In this document: positions 45,200-58,836 of the stretch, in pieces | Position numbering within the stretch: position 1 is the stretch's first letter | Layout of the letters: each line of letters opens with the position of its first letter | Assembly: GCA_018296165.2 (NCBI GenBank) | Contig: JACKQL020000018.1 | Location: 992,001 to 1,056,000 of the forward strand | Direction: 5' to 3' | Length of the DNA: 64,000 nucleotides | From: Termitomyces sp. T153 | Taxonomy: Eukaryota; Basidiomycota; Agaricomycetes; Agaricales; Lyophyllaceae | Program-made: the position numbers and the translations under genes | The notes under the pieces: model-generated | Told to the model about the DNA's origin: nothing | The model's database searches: none | The model's input: only the letters and a program-made list of their open reading frames with translations

Positions 45200-46280
45200 T
45201 TAGAAATCTACGACATTAGAAACAGGCTGTACACCCTGAAGGGGGCTCTGTATGATACCAATCGCCGAGCCAATTCGAATTTTGATGGGCATTTTATTCA
45301 TCGAGACGGAGTTGAGTTCCCAACATGACTCGATTCGTTCCACATCATAGAGAACATGTACTCCGTCCGTCCATAAAGAGTCAACATCAGGCTCTCGAGT
45401 TCGAGCATACGTACAACAGACAGACGAATGTTTTGTCAGTTGAGTACGTTTCGTTCCGATCAAACAAGGCAATGTTACTCTGATGCAGTCGGAGGTTCAT
45501 TTCCTTTGAGTATGATCCATCCTGACCGTAATCTAAAATCTGGATTGCAGTACGGACTTAAGGCGGGTGATCAGATGATGTGTTTTTACATTCATTACAT
45601 TGACAATAGTGAATTGATGACGGAAGGAGACTGACCCAGAAATGGTATCAGAACCAAAATTTGAGTGACGGACGATGACATTGGCTGGAATAAGCGTTCC
45701 CAACCCACGAGTAGCTTCAGGCCTTAGCGATGGAAATGCTGCCTGCGATTGATAGTGCCCTTGTTGAAAAGGTCCGTATTTCACAATACCCGGTTGGTGA
45801 CTGAGTCGAATCCATCGAGTAATTATCGAACTTGATAACTTGATTTAGTTACCATTGTGAAAGATCCTCAGTCGCTATCTAACAAAAAAGGAGAATGTTT
45901 TCCGATTCTGTCAAGGCATGACGGATGATGTCACGCCATGGTTTGGCGTGTACCGGAATGTTCCTTGTAAGGAGATGAGTACTTGTCAGAACGCAAGCAA
46001 AAATCAGGTACCGAGAACTCGTAGGGACCTGAACCAAGCCAGTTGCCTCATTGAAATCCACGAACTTTGTAATTTCCACGGCTGGGCGACCTGGACATCT
46101 AAGAGGAATTGAGAATTGAATAGGAATGAAAGTGATATAAGACTGACATGCGAAAGAATCGAGGGATTGGATAACAATCGTTACCCTTGTGATTCTGCCT
46201 ACAGCTGAACTGAACAATTTCTGCGATGCGACACGGCGACGACATGACCGAACGTCAAGGTTTCGCGCTCGTGACCCCAT
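45200..46280 (-). CDS. Putative multi-exon gene, unknown product
   Basis: I do not recognise this gene and its splicing is uncertain. A start at 46280 (MGSRARNLDVRSCRRRVASQ, a possible mitochondrial presequence) is followed by small exons. The best supported is QPGIVKYGPFQQGHYQSQAA, FPSLRPEATRGLGTLIPANV, IVRHSNFGSDTISG at about 45793-45640. That can splice to PYCNPDFRLRSGWIILKGNE, and downstream frames near 45200-45420 remain open. The exon borders have good GT and AG signals, so a real gene is likely. It would be divergent from SAH1, with 100 bp between start codons. The 3' end is unresolved. Confidence 0.4.
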
Positions 46281-46380
46281 CTTGAATTGTCTGATCACGT
46301 GGTCTAGTGAAATAAAAATAAAAACCGTTCGAGTTGGGAATCAAGAAGTCATCCCTACTCTTCTCCCATCCATCATCAAA

Positions 46381-48252
<1,872 letters not shown>

Positions 48253-49583
48253 ATGTGTGTTGTGTGTACCTGTATTCATCGACGGCCTCAACGAGCCCTC
48301 GCCAATTGATCAGGAGAATGGGATCTTCAACGTCCTTGAATTTACGTGATTCGTTAGCAGAGTTTGATTTTTGGACTCTTAGGACGGAGGCAGGGATAGT
48401 CATTTAGAGAGCGACTGCTGGCGTGCTCCGGAGGTGGTAGATTGTGTTACGTCAGACCAGGGCCTCAACGAGCCTTTGGTCATTGTGACTTCAACGTCGT
48501 TGTAGCACTATTGTTTTACTGGTTGTCATTTGTGGTTGTTCACGTTACGTAGCGAGATCTATCTTTTATGACACTCTGAGTATACTATGTTAAGATGTTA
48601 TGAAGCTGGTAGTCGTGGAATAAGTAGCTGATAGGTGCACTCAGAGTCCAGTAACATCAAAGTGGCTGTTTCCATCGTGTCTAATGAAACTCGGACGATC
48701 CCTGTCTTCATGATCTCACATCACGAAGCTCGGAGTCTATTGTAACATAAAAGTCTGTTCCATGGTCGTACGAAAACGCCCGCTGGGCAAGCGAACGTCT
48801 TTTCTTTCCAAATTCCGTCGAAGTCGTGTTCAATTACGACTCCACGACTCTAAGTACGATCGACTGGGTATGGTATTGGCTAGATGGGGCCGACATAATG
48901 ATTGATTTCTTTCTCCTTTTGAGCCAGTCCCCTCACTATGGAAAGAAGGGATTGTCATGCCATCCTGTCAATTTCTTCAAGCACGGGGCACAAGCGTAGT
49001 TTGGTCTGTCTCCGGTGAGTGATGGATAAAGAATGCTGTCTTGTCATCTCCAATTCACTGACACGTCAATGACTGACCACCCTCAAAATAATCCTGATCC
49101 TTATTCTATTTGATGTGTCGTCCGAGTCCATATCGTTCTTTGAACACGGAACAACGACATTTCGAAATTGGTGTGATTCGTGGAGAAGATTCCTCTCCAC
49201 CTTTATACTGCGTATTCTCTGGGACCTGGCTGTACATACCGTTCTGATGGCAACGGTACTAAGGTTCAAATTATTTCTGATCCACATTCTCCGAGGTACT
49301 ACCTTCCTTGCGACTCTCTCCTTACAACATCTGATTATCATTATGGTTTTTTCCTTTGATATTACTCACATGTATATACGACAGATTAGCCCCTGTTGCA
49401 GTTCCAAGGTACGTCTTTGTTCTGAATTAGAACGCAACATCTGGTCTGTTGTGAAATTGTAGCTATAGCGGATCAGTCGATATTTAAAATCTATTTCATT
49501 TTCTGAATGATGGACTAACCTCAAAGTCGGGATAGGCCCTGTTTCTGATGTAATCGTGTAGCCTCTTCATACTAAATTACAAA
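48253..49583. other. Convergent intergenic region, possible decayed gene
   Basis: About 1.3 kb between the SAH1 and APC2 stop codons. On the plus strand near 48815-48950 and 49115-49460 there are hydrophobic open stretches (for example LATLSLQHLIIIMVFSF) that could be pieces of a decayed membrane protein. No start, family or consistent splicing was found. Confidence 0.35.
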
Positions 49584-52500
49584 CTAAGAATTGAGTCTCC
49601 ATTGTCCATCACGTCCAATCACAAGCCCTTCTCTTTTCGCAGCCTCCATGAATGCAGCTAGCTGCTCGATAGACCTATCATAGCCTGGTGCATATTTAAG
49701 CATTGTCTGTATGCGATCCAACGGCAGCGCGCCAAGATTTGTGAGCATGCCCTCGATAAACTAGAGGAAAAGGGAAAATCATGACAGATAATGTTCAACT
49801 AGATTTTAGAGATGTGCAAACCTTCCAGTAGACTTTCATCTGTTCTGCTTGTTGTTGTTGTACGCTCTGCATCGGGGGAAGTTCAGGGGCAGAAGGTGCT
49901 GCTACAAGTAATAAGAAAGGCCGATTACATGGGAAACGCGGCTTACTAGGTCTAGCAAGACTTGAAGGGCCAACGGAAGGCTCCTCGGCGACTTCTAACA
50001 AGCGGAATGTACCTTCTGTGTCTTCCTTGAGGATGCCCCGGTCGACCCAGGTCAGAAGGGCATTAAGAGCGGCACTTCGATCGACCGACCCTACGCCTTT
50101 GATGAGCTCGTCCACAGTCCAGACAGCTGTGAATCAGTAGCTGTTAAAAAGGTGGTGATCATGATGATTTAGCGCCTGGGCATACTTTTCTCCGAGAAGA
50201 GTTCGATAAAGGCAGCTTCAAGAGGTGGGACGTCGGCCTCAACTACTCGATCATCCAGCTGTAGCTCCAGGTGCACCTTTCCAAGGTGTGGTAGCCAACG
50301 CAGCTTCTTGTCTGGCTTGAAGATATTGAACTCTTGCGAGTACTGTTCTTGGAGTCTATAACCAGGAAAGAATGTGTATCAATGGAAAGCTATGCCTTCA
50401 ATTAAGCTTGACAAACTTCTGGAACTGGCCTGGCATAACAATATCACTAGGCTCGAGGGCGGGCCAGAAATGCTTGGAGATAATTGTAGGATGGACTGTG
50501 GACTAGATACAGTAAATACTGGTTCACAGACAACTGTAAGAACAACCTACAGCTTGACGAGACTGCACATGACCGTCGATGCGCTTCGAGTCTGTCATGT
50601 CTTTCAACATGACCTCGCACACTTGTAGCGCCGCTTCGCCGAAGCGAATCTTGAGGATCTCAATGTTACGTCGCTAGGTATGATCAGACGGAATACTTTT
50701 TTTTGAAAAATTAGCACGCTTTACTTCACGCTCGACCCTATCGCTCTCGTCATCTGTGATTGCCAATAATCGTTGGGCAAGTAAGACTTGTAGCTCTTTC
50801 ACGAAAAGATCCTTAGAGTCGTAGATGCTGACAAGTGTGCTGATAACATCGCTAGGCTTGTTAGTTCTGAAATCTGGAACCATAAAAAAGTCAGCATTTT
50901 CTTTCTATCACGCTAAGACACTCTGGCTACCTGGGCCAGCATCAACAGGTTCCGGCTCCCAATTCGGGTCGCTATATTCTTCCACATCAGCTTGTTGTAG
51001 CGGTTGAATCGGTTCATTCTCATCCACAAGTGAGTCTCCACCGTCATCGTCACCAACAAGATTGGCAACAATACTCCGAATTGTATCGGGACGTTCTCTG
51101 AGGTCAACCAGATTAAGTGAAGTTACGAAAATCAAACGCAAGGACCACACACCTCAGATATCTTCGTATAGGATCGGCGACTTTGAATAGCAGCACGCCG
51201 GGTGGATCTATAATTCGAAGGCACTTTATCGTCGCGACGTATTGCGAAAGAATCAGTTTCGTGTCAGCGCCGGGGTGAAGCAGCCGTTTCTGATTCCTAC
51301 AACTGGTCAGATCACTTCAAGTGCTCTAACCAGCGATGTCACTCACGCCTTTCGTAAGGTTTGTACAAGTGCGGATCTTTGATCGACGCGTTGCAGACAA
51401 TCCTAAAAAAACGTCGTTTGAGCTCTGGTTTGGAGGTTAAGTCAGGGAGACAGTCAAACCTTCAAGTCTTGCAAGGCACCCATTGAGTCAGGAAAATCGA
51501 TGATGATATCAAAGATCTCCTTTGTTCTGTTTACAGTCAGAAAGAGGTCTCAAGATTGTGGGTAGTCACTTACCGAAGATCACACAATGTCTTGTTCATA
51601 TGGAAATCAAATCGTGCACCCACTCCTAGCAACATCGTACGAGCGTGCTCCGCTATCATCCCAATGAGTGCCTGAAAAGAAGTAGGGAATCTTGACATAC
51701 GACTTGTAGCCCCTCGAGCATAAGGAAGCAACATCCATGAAACCATCTTATCTGACATCCATGACCTCAAGTCCTCCAACATGGGCTTCGACCACGACCC
51801 TTCGCACACATCGAGCACATGCTGTTCAATATGCTCATACCCCACACTCGCCACAATATACTCATATCGGTCGAGCAACCCAAGAGTTTCGAACGCAGCC
51901 CACAGACGTGATTCTCGTGCTTCACAGGGGACTGTAGCGTCGTATTCGTCTGATGGCAAGGAAGATTTGCAAAGGGCTTTAAAGGCAGACGTAAAGGTGG
52001 GAGGGAGTATAGAAAAAAGCTGGGTCTGGAAATTGAGTGTATATGCAGAAGATATGGTTGGGCCAAGCCTAGAATCGTCAGCAGAGTGGATGCAGACGGG
52101 AAAGTCAAACCTACTCTTGGGGAGGAGACCATGCATTATACCATTCCAACAATCGATATATAAGGCGTAGGACTACGGACGTGTCACCATCCTCAGAGGC
52201 CTTCAAAACATATCAGAAAGTGTCAACGGCATTCTACACGCGTCATACTTCATAATCTTGCAAATATTGAGTAAGATCGGCGGCGACGAGGTGATAGGAT
52301 TTGCGTAGGTCCTCTTCGAAGAATTAAACGCTCAACTTTACAATATATGTATACTTGCAACTCACCAAGAAATTTCTCCAATAAAGCAGGTAACCTACGA
52401 CAATTATTCACCACACTCAAAGCCGCACGCACAGTATTCATATCTACTTTCAATTCTCGATGTCGCAATGACCACAACCAACGAACAGACGCACTATACT

Positions 52501-52710
52501 GCTTCCTCTGCTCCGCAATATCTTTCGGTCTGAGAAAGTCAGTGGCAAGATTCCAAGCCTACAGAGAATAAGATAGGCTTAATGAATAGAACTGACGCGT
52601 ACTTGGCTGAATGCCATTAGCCCAGAGATCCCAGGTTCGCCGTGGTTCAAGCGTGCGAAAGCGTCTTGCCATTTAGATGCTACCTGCGCACAAAGAGCAT
52701 CGGTTGCCAT
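49584..52710 (-). CDS. APC2: Anaphase-promoting complex subunit 2 (cullin)
   Basis: Cullin-type scaffold of the APC/C, the E3 ligase that triggers anaphase and mitotic exit, partnered with the RING subunit Apc11. The gene is split by many short introns and I did not fix every junction. A start at 52710 gives MATDALCAQVASKWQDAFAR. Downstream, the cullin-homology region is clear: RERPDTIRSIVANLVGDDDG, SDPNWEPEPVD, SDVISTLVSIYDSKDLFVKE, LQVLLAQRLLAI, then EILKIRFGEAALQVCEVMLK and DMTDSKRIDGHVQ, the hallmark APC2 segment. KKLRWLPHLGKVHLELQLDD follows, and the C-terminal winged-helix part FIEGMLTNLGALPLDRIQTM ends in GLVIGRDGQWRLNS. It is divergent from the Alba-domain gene (250 bp between starts). 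Confidence 0.9.
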
Positions 52711-52960
52711 CCAATTGCTGCAGTACAAGAAAATCAGAGTGCCCGGCAGATTTGAAAGTAGATACAGATGAAGGAGACCTGTCGCGGATGGTGAAGAAGA
52801 ACAATGTGCACTGCCACCATCACTGCTGCTTCTGTTTCTTCGAGGCTCGGACGGCCTTAAAATCTTCACGACATAACGTTCCTCGGTCGCTCAATCGCTC
52901 AAAAGGTACGAAGTAATGACTTAACACAATCTCATTCTGATATTTATTTGCGCAGAAAGA

Positions 52961-53779
52961 ATGACTGACACCCAAAATGTGCCTGCCGCAGGCTCAGGTC
53001 CTCACTTGATTAGGATTACCGACAACGGAAAGATAAAAGCCTGGGTCTCCTTTGCACTAAATTTCCTAGAGGCCCGTCCTTTTTTCTCGTTTCAGATATG
53101 TCGAGTTCATGTCTTGTGGACAGGCGAACGAGGGCAGACCAATAGTCTTCCACACACTCCCTGCGACCCCGAGGGCAGAGGGTGCCGATAAATCTTCCGA
53201 CAAGACCCAAGGTGGCACATCAGTGAATCAGAATACGTCCAAACTTTCAAAAGCAACAACGTCTGTCCCGCGACTCCTAAGTGTGGTCGAAATTGTCAAA
53301 CGCGAGTTTATCAAATCTCTCGTGGCGAAACGCTCTCCGCGACTTGCTGGACTGCATCAATATAACGAAATCGGCTGCCTCGAAGATTTTGAAACGAATG
53401 TTGAAAAACCTGAAGAGGATAGGGCGGCAGAGATTCGAAGAGCTCTAAGTGGCGGCAATCAGTAAGTACATGCCTCCTGTTTTCGACGGCAGGTTTTGAT
53501 TCTGTTCGACCACCAGTGTGAAGGTAAAGCTGACACCATACATGAAGATCACACTGTCGCTCAACGCCTTGCCTGAACTCGCCGAACGCGGTGCCACGTA
53601 TGTTTCACCTCAATGAAACGCTCCAGTCCCTGAGCTCATCTTGAATTAGTTATCAGTCGCCTACAATACGAAAGCTCTCCAAATCTGCCAAGATGCGAAT
53701 GAAGAAACGCGAACGAGCTCCAAAGCACCAACCACCTGAAACTACCGGTTCGACCTCTGAGGCTGCCATGGAAGACTGA
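52961..53779 (+). CDS. Alba-domain protein (RNase P/MRP Rpp25/Pop6-like)
   Basis: Model: join 52961..53071, 53124..53461, 53517..53597, 53650..53779, 219 residues. The Alba fold signature is visible: HLIRITDNGKIKAWVSFALN then FLE, continuing after intron 1 with GRPIVFHTLP, and SVVEIVKREFIKSLVAKRS as the helix that follows the Ser/Thr-rich loop. The end has YMKITLSLNALPELAERGAT and a basic tail KLSKSAKMRMKKRERA. In Alba/Rpp25-type subunits this fold binds the RNA of RNase P and RNase MRP. Intron 1 fits in phase only with a GC donor (GAG|GCCCGT), which is non-consensus. The family assignment is by pattern; a different nucleic-acid-binding Alba protein remains possible. Confidence 0.75.
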
Positions 53780-53846
53780 GCGACCCCTATATATCTAGGA
53801 GTGATATAAAGAAATAAATTACATGATAAATCGAACCGTCAAAACG

Positions 53847-54795
53847 TCATTCCTCCATCGCCTCGACCTGTGACGAATCAACTGCATCGAGGTCCGCTCT
53901 CACACCTTCCATGGCCTCGACAGCCATGCGCAACTGTTCCGCTCGTCCCACCTCGTGGACACGCTCCATCAATGTGTCCACCACAGACTTTCCACCCGCC
54001 CCGCCCGACTCTGCTCTGTCAAGCAACTGAGCAACCGCCCAATTCTTGTACCCCGTCGCACTCGTCTCCCACTGGCGTTTCCCTGGATCATGGGCTAAGG
54101 AGTTGACGTTTGATGTGTCAAGTGGCGGTAGTCCAGCTACAGCATTGTACATCGCGATAAATTTAGCTGGGAGAGCGCCGAGGATGTCGAGAGAGGGTGA
54201 CTTGAGGATGGATAGTCGTTCAAGTTTCGCCTCTTCGTGCTTTCGTTGTCGCTCGGATGCTTTGAGGGCATGTAGATACATCCTTCGTAGTTTCCGTTGC
54301 TGTTCATATCTTATCAGTCCTGTGTACGCTACAGAACCCTAACACGCTACGCACACTATCGAGTTGCTTCCTGAGCTCGTCTAGTTCATCCAGAAGCTCC
54401 TGTTCCCTTTCCGGCGGCTGTGTCAAGTCCAAATTCTGCTGATGTGGAACCACAATTGGCAGGCCTGGCGGAATAGCGAAGATATTTCTGAGGCACCACG
54501 CCTCGAAGAAGTCAAACGCGATATCAGTGTGATGCTCCAGCAGTGTCTGAAACGCGACCAAGCCCTGTTCTACCTCTTGCGTGCTATCCCAATCGTCTGT
54601 CTGACGCTGTGCGCGTGCCTCGACCCATTTCTCAAGAAACTCCTCCATTCCGGTGACGCCATCCTGGACAGCGTTGTTTGCGATATTGATTATATCGTCG
54701 AGCAGGAGCTGGGGAGAGAAACCAAGGATTTCGGGCAGGAGTAAATGATGGACTTGTTTCGTTTGCTGCGAGGGACCGGCTTCGCTGAAGGCCAT
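53847..54795 (-). CDS. MTW1: Kinetochore MIND-complex subunit Mis12/Mtw1
   Basis: Inner-kinetochore subunit of the Mis12/MIND complex that links centromeric chromatin to Ndc80. Model: complement join 53847..54299 and 54355..54795, one 55-nt intron, 297 residues, close to fungal Mtw1 (about 290). The N-terminal Mis12 domain is recognisable: HHLLLPEILGFSPQLLLDDI, INIANNAVQDGVTGMEEFLE, then ELEQGL-type helices, and FDFFEAWCLRNIFAIPPGLP. A long coiled coil follows (REQELLDELDELRKQLDS, continuing QRKLRRMYLHALKASERQRK). It is convergent with the Alba gene, the two stop codons being 67 bp apart. The ATG at 54795 is the first in frame with good context. Confidence 0.85.
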
Positions 54796-54944
54796 GGCGT
54801 TCAAGGTTAAGTCGCGGTCACAGATCACGCGCGCGGGTCAGCAGACTGTGACCTCGGGCGATCTTCCGCGCGGACGGAGTGTCTTCTGGAGGCTCTATGT
54901 GCAGCATCAAGTTACAATATCTATTCAAACTATCTATTCCTACT
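54796..54944. other. MTW1 upstream gap
   Basis: Short promoter-sized interval, bounded on the right by the beginning of the duplicated F-box region. Confidence 0.4.
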
Positions 54945-55640
54945 CAATTGTGCGTAATTGGCTGTTCTGATCACAACACGCGCAGACCCACATCATTCCC
55001 TTTCCACAATTGTCTTTTCTTGTCATCAGTTCCTAATTCCGACCTGATATTATGGCTAAATAATATTATGGCCAGATATGAAGATCAATGAGAACTATTG
55101 CTATTGTTGCGCACAATTGAATGCCTGGGGTTAATTGTACTATCTCCTGTGGCTTTCCCAGGAACGTCTCCGTTTTGAAGAGGGATTTTAGCCTTGTTTG
55201 ATCAGTAAGCTGTACTTTTATGCCATCAACACTGAAACAACTTCTCCGCCCTCTGATAAGGAGGCGAAAAACTCGACCGTTGCAAAAGGTACTTGATCCC
55301 CAAGGTTACGGTGAGGTGGACATATCAGATCTTTTCAGCTATCTAAACCAAGCCTTCAGATTCCCAATCACTCTCGTCTCTCAACAATTTAAGAATTACT
55401 GAGTCATCTTTCGGGCCACCAACGACATCCATGGAGGCGCCTACCCATCTCCTCCCCGCAGAAGTCTTGGGTCTCATTTTCATCTATAGCCTGGATCCTT
55501 TGTGTGATAGGCGAGAATGCGCACTTAATATCAAAGACCCACCCATAGTACTTTGCGGGGTTTGTAGATGGTGGCGAGATGTTGCGATATCGATACCGAT
55601 GCTTTGGTCAACATTCAAAGCCTACTCTGTAGGAAGAAAT
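54945..55640 (+). repeat. Duplicated F-box 5' region (inverted copy at 33370-34290)
   Basis: Sequence from about 54945 (CACAACACGCGCAGACC) through the first 65 or so codons of the F-box gene is matched by the minus strand of 33370-34290. Shared blocks include TTGTCTTTTCTTGTCATCAG, CTTTTATGCCATCAACACTG and GATCTTTTCAGCTATCTAAA. Confidence 0.85.
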
Positions 55641-57290
55641 AGTGACATGGCCTTATATCGACTGTTGCTTGAACGTACTCGTGGTGCCCCTTTGGTTATA
55701 AATCTTGATAAATTCCACCATGATAGGGAATTTGACGCTGCTGTGACCTTATTTTTTTCGCACAGCTACCAGTGGGCCGATGTGATGATCGTATTGCAGC
55801 CGTTGACATATGCTAATCTTTTGGGACTGCGACCAGAGAATGTCCCTTTGCTCAAAAAAGTTAATATCCGAGTCTTTGCCTGCGACGAACTTCACTTTAC
55901 CAAGGAGGAAGCTACAAAAATCATCTCCACTCTTGCACCAATACCAACTCTGTCTGATTTGTACTGGGATTTTTGCATCCCACCTTCCATTTCTCCGTTG
56001 ACATGGCCAAATATTGGAAAGTTTGTCACCAGAATGTCTCTTCGAACCACAGAATGTTTGGCATTGCTCTCCTGTTTCCCGCAGATCGAAAATATTGTCT
56101 TTGGCAGCTACGTTCACAGCCTAATTGGCATTGCCTCTTCCACTGTCACCGTCGATAGCCTACGCTCATTGAGTATTTGAAGTTGTGATGACCCTGCAGA
56201 ACTCTTCAATGCCCTGACTCTTCCAGCGTTGAGTGCCCTCCAATTACCCAGACCTGAGGATTGCTCTAGCCTTGAGCGTCTCATTGATCGTTCTGGTTGC
56301 ACACTTCGTCATTTGACAATCTGTGCAATGGGGATAGACTATGACCATATCTTTCATGAGCTTCTCAGCTTTCTTGAAATGAAGTGCTTTCATTCCATAT
56401 ACTCACTGAGGCTTACTTCTAAGCAAAAGTTGGCCAATGAAGTTGCAAGAAAGCTCACATGGAATTTTGACAGTGATTCTTCAACTCATTGTTTCTCTAT
56501 CTGTCACAATTGCAATTGAGAGCTATGTTACATTCTGATGGTGTTTTTTCACACATGGCCTCATCCTCATCTCAATGGAAAGGAAGTCATCATCTTCATG
56601 GGCTCAAATGAGTCTGTAAGGGTGACCTCTGGAGGCTGTGGCTCAATCACACAACTGGCAGGGGGAAATCCAAAGGTTTATTAACAGTAGTGGTACAGCA
56701 GAAACTAACTACATACCTGGCAGAGGGAAATCCAAAGAGAACAAGTCTGAGGATTCTGATTGCCAGGACTGCAAATTTACAGAAATGAATTGTGGCAAAT
56801 ACTGTGGCAAATATGATGTCAGCTTTTGTGCATGTGCAGAGCCTGATGTCATTGTCAAAGCCATTATCAAAGTCACATGACCTGAAACTGGAAATACTTC
56901 CAGTCAATTTGAATAGAAGTGCCAGAAGCGATTACATCATCTGTAGAGATGCGCCATACCTGAAAAAATTCTGGGTCTGAATTCTGTCTATAATTCATTT
57001 GATAGTAGAACATATGTTATCTTGCAGCCTTCAAGTTCTTATTTTTTGGAATCAAAGTGCTCCCGCTCCACACACTCTCTTTATATTTCAAGTTATTTGT
57101 AGACCACCTTTTACCGATGAAGTATCAAGACGACTCATCTGGAACACTGAGGATCATTTTTCAGCACAGATCCATCCGCGATGCAATTATTTGCTGGGAC
57201 ATCGCGGATAGTGTTCTTTCACAAATGACATCATCTCGTTGGAAGGGAAGCCGAAGCCTCAATACGGTTGAGCTTTCACATTATTTTTAT
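55431..57290 (+). pseudogene. F-box/LRR-like protein gene, interrupted
   Basis: F-box proteins recruit substrates to SCF ubiquitin ligases and form large families in mushrooms. From the ATG at 55431 the product starts MEAPTHLLPAEVLGLIFIYS, with CRVCRWWRDVAISIP-like F-box sequence (here GVCRWWRDVAISIPMLWS). It runs 249 residues to an in-frame TGA at 56178 in LRSLSI-stop. The same frame then continues SCDDPAELFNALTLPALSAL and CTLRHLTICAMGI, typical LRR-like text, to 56519. A CpG-poor stretch (about 56520-56960) follows. Further on, MTSSRWKGSRSLNTVELSH (near 57230) looks like the usual C-terminal repeat of this family. One stop plus one insertion suggest a dying gene, unless the TGA is removed by an unseen intron. 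Confidence 0.7.
56520..56960. other. CpG-poor insertion within the F-box pseudogene
   Basis: About 440 bp differ in composition from the gene on both sides. The phrase CTGGCAG.GGGAAATCCAAAG occurs twice (near 56655 and 56718). Most likely it is an inserted repeat, unclassified. Confidence 0.45.
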
Positions 57291-57292
57291 CC

Positions 57293-57361
57293 TTTTAGCA
57301 GAGTTTGGGTTTTAGCAGAGTTTGGGTTTTAGCAGAGTTTGGGTTTTAGCAGAGTTTGGGT
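57293..57361 (+). repeat. 17-bp tandem repeat, four copies
   Basis: The unit TTTTAGCAGAGTTTGGG is repeated four times head to tail with practically no divergence, directly after the F-box gene remnant. The identity of the copies points to recent slippage. Confidence 0.9.
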
Positions 57362-57886
57362 CTAGAAATTTGTTGTACCCATTCCGTTTAGTTTGGTAAA
57401 TCTGTATCAAGGAATATTTGTGAAAGCTGATTGTTGTGTGATAGAGACTCCTAAGCTCTGGAGTCCGACAGTCCGACGGTGAGCAGATTCCTAAACCTGG
57501 CCTGGAACACGGGCCTTCCGAGTTGACTCAAAGCTGCACACATCCTTTGGCAAATACTAAGAATTCAAACATCCCTCCATGTAGTGCAGATGTTGGAAAC
57601 ATTGTTTTTAATGTGCCGTTGACAATCGTCTTTCGTTGTAACCTCTGACTGCCAAGACAGAAGCAAGATCCATATTCCGATCTAGAGTAGACAAAAAGTT
57701 GTAGACTGCGTCCTATTGAAGTACAGTTCGCCCCACTACTCTGTAGGCTGCTGGTTCTTCATCGGTCAGGACGCATGGAATGTCAGATGACTTGTAAGAG
57801 GTATTCCTGGCCCCCGAGTGAAGAATGTTACAGATTAAGAGTACGCACAGACATCAGATTCTGGCGCGCGCGTTAACTTCCCATAA
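57362..57886. other. Gap with dispersed repeat
   Basis: No gene. The stretch 57693-57757 is the partner of the inverted dispersed repeat at 39099-39163. Confidence 0.5.
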
Positions 57887-58442
57887 TTACCGCCCCCAAG
57901 GCGGCCATACACTCCACCCTCCACTTACCCTATCTCTCATTTCACTGGGGCTCCCTGGCCCCCTATTCGAGCCTGGACTGGTCCGCAACTCGACTTCTGC
58001 CTGATGCGCCTGCTCCGCGCCTCTCAGTCTCTCTTCAAATTCTTTCTTCTCCTTTGCCATCTTGTCAAGTCTCCTTCGTTCGACATCGACATCGACGGCA
58101 GGAGCTGACGATGAGGAAGCGGCAAGAGGGTCCCTAGATCTCATAGACCAGGTGCCGGCACAGATAGCAAGGATAGTAAGACCCTGAGCCGCAACACGCA
58201 CACGTAGCCATTGATTGAATGAGTGAGGCTGGCCACGACGCATCTTGACCATGGCGACGACGAGTGCGCCGACAGTGGCGAGTGAGCCTTTGCACCTGTG
58301 GATTAGTAAGAATGTAGGCAAGGTCAAAAAACGAACCAAGAGGCACCCATGGGTTCTCCTTGAACTTGCGGGCAGCCTTTTCCCGGTAGGTCTCTGTGGC
58401 GGGGACGGGATGTGGTTTTGGGACGATGACCCGTGAGCTCAT
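57887..58442 (-). CDS. RCF1: HIG1-domain respiratory supercomplex factor (Rcf1)
   Basis: Inner mitochondrial membrane protein that helps assemble complex IV and III-IV supercomplexes. Model: complement join 57887..58287 and 58337..58442, one 49-nt intron, 168 residues. The HIG1 domain is present: TYREKAARKFKENPWVPLGS, then LATVGALVVAMVKMRRGQPH (first helix and QxxFNQWLRxRVxAQGxT motif), SFNQWLRVRVAAQGLTILAI, CAGTWSM. A coiled-coil tail follows (ERRRLDKMAKEKKEFEERLR), as in fungal Rcf1. The acceptor GCAAAG at 58288 is preferred over the more canonical ACAG 8 nt earlier because only it keeps the HIG1 frame. A broken copy of exon 1 lies at 13887. Confidence 0.92.
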
Positions 58443-58836
58443 AGTCGTTGTTCGGCGGTGAGACACTGAGAGCGCGTCCGTCATATCATGTGACTTGATA
58501 GTCGATCGTAATTCGCACCGCTTCCCAGTTCGAGCGCCTGACCTCTGGAAATATCCAGTGGCCCAGTAGTGGCTGGAAGATAGGTAATCAGAAGCAAGTT
58601 AGTTGGACAGACGGGAAACATACATTTTTCACGGCTGGAAGCGCGCTTTGAAGCTCAAGAAAATGAGTAGATATCGTACTGATCAAAAGTTTCCCCACTA
58701 CTGTATGTCGACACTCTACAAAAGTAGTCGAACTACAGTAGAAGTAAGTATATAGGTAACATATATAAGATGTGGCGGCGTTGATTCGGCCGATCATGAT
58801 CACTTCGGTGTTAGCCGGATAAAACTTTTCTAACCG
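58443..58836. other. Divergent promoter region RCF1 / SHMT
   Basis: 394 bp between start codons of two mitochondrial-function genes on opposite strands. No specific site can be supported, and no ORF. Confidence 0.45.
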
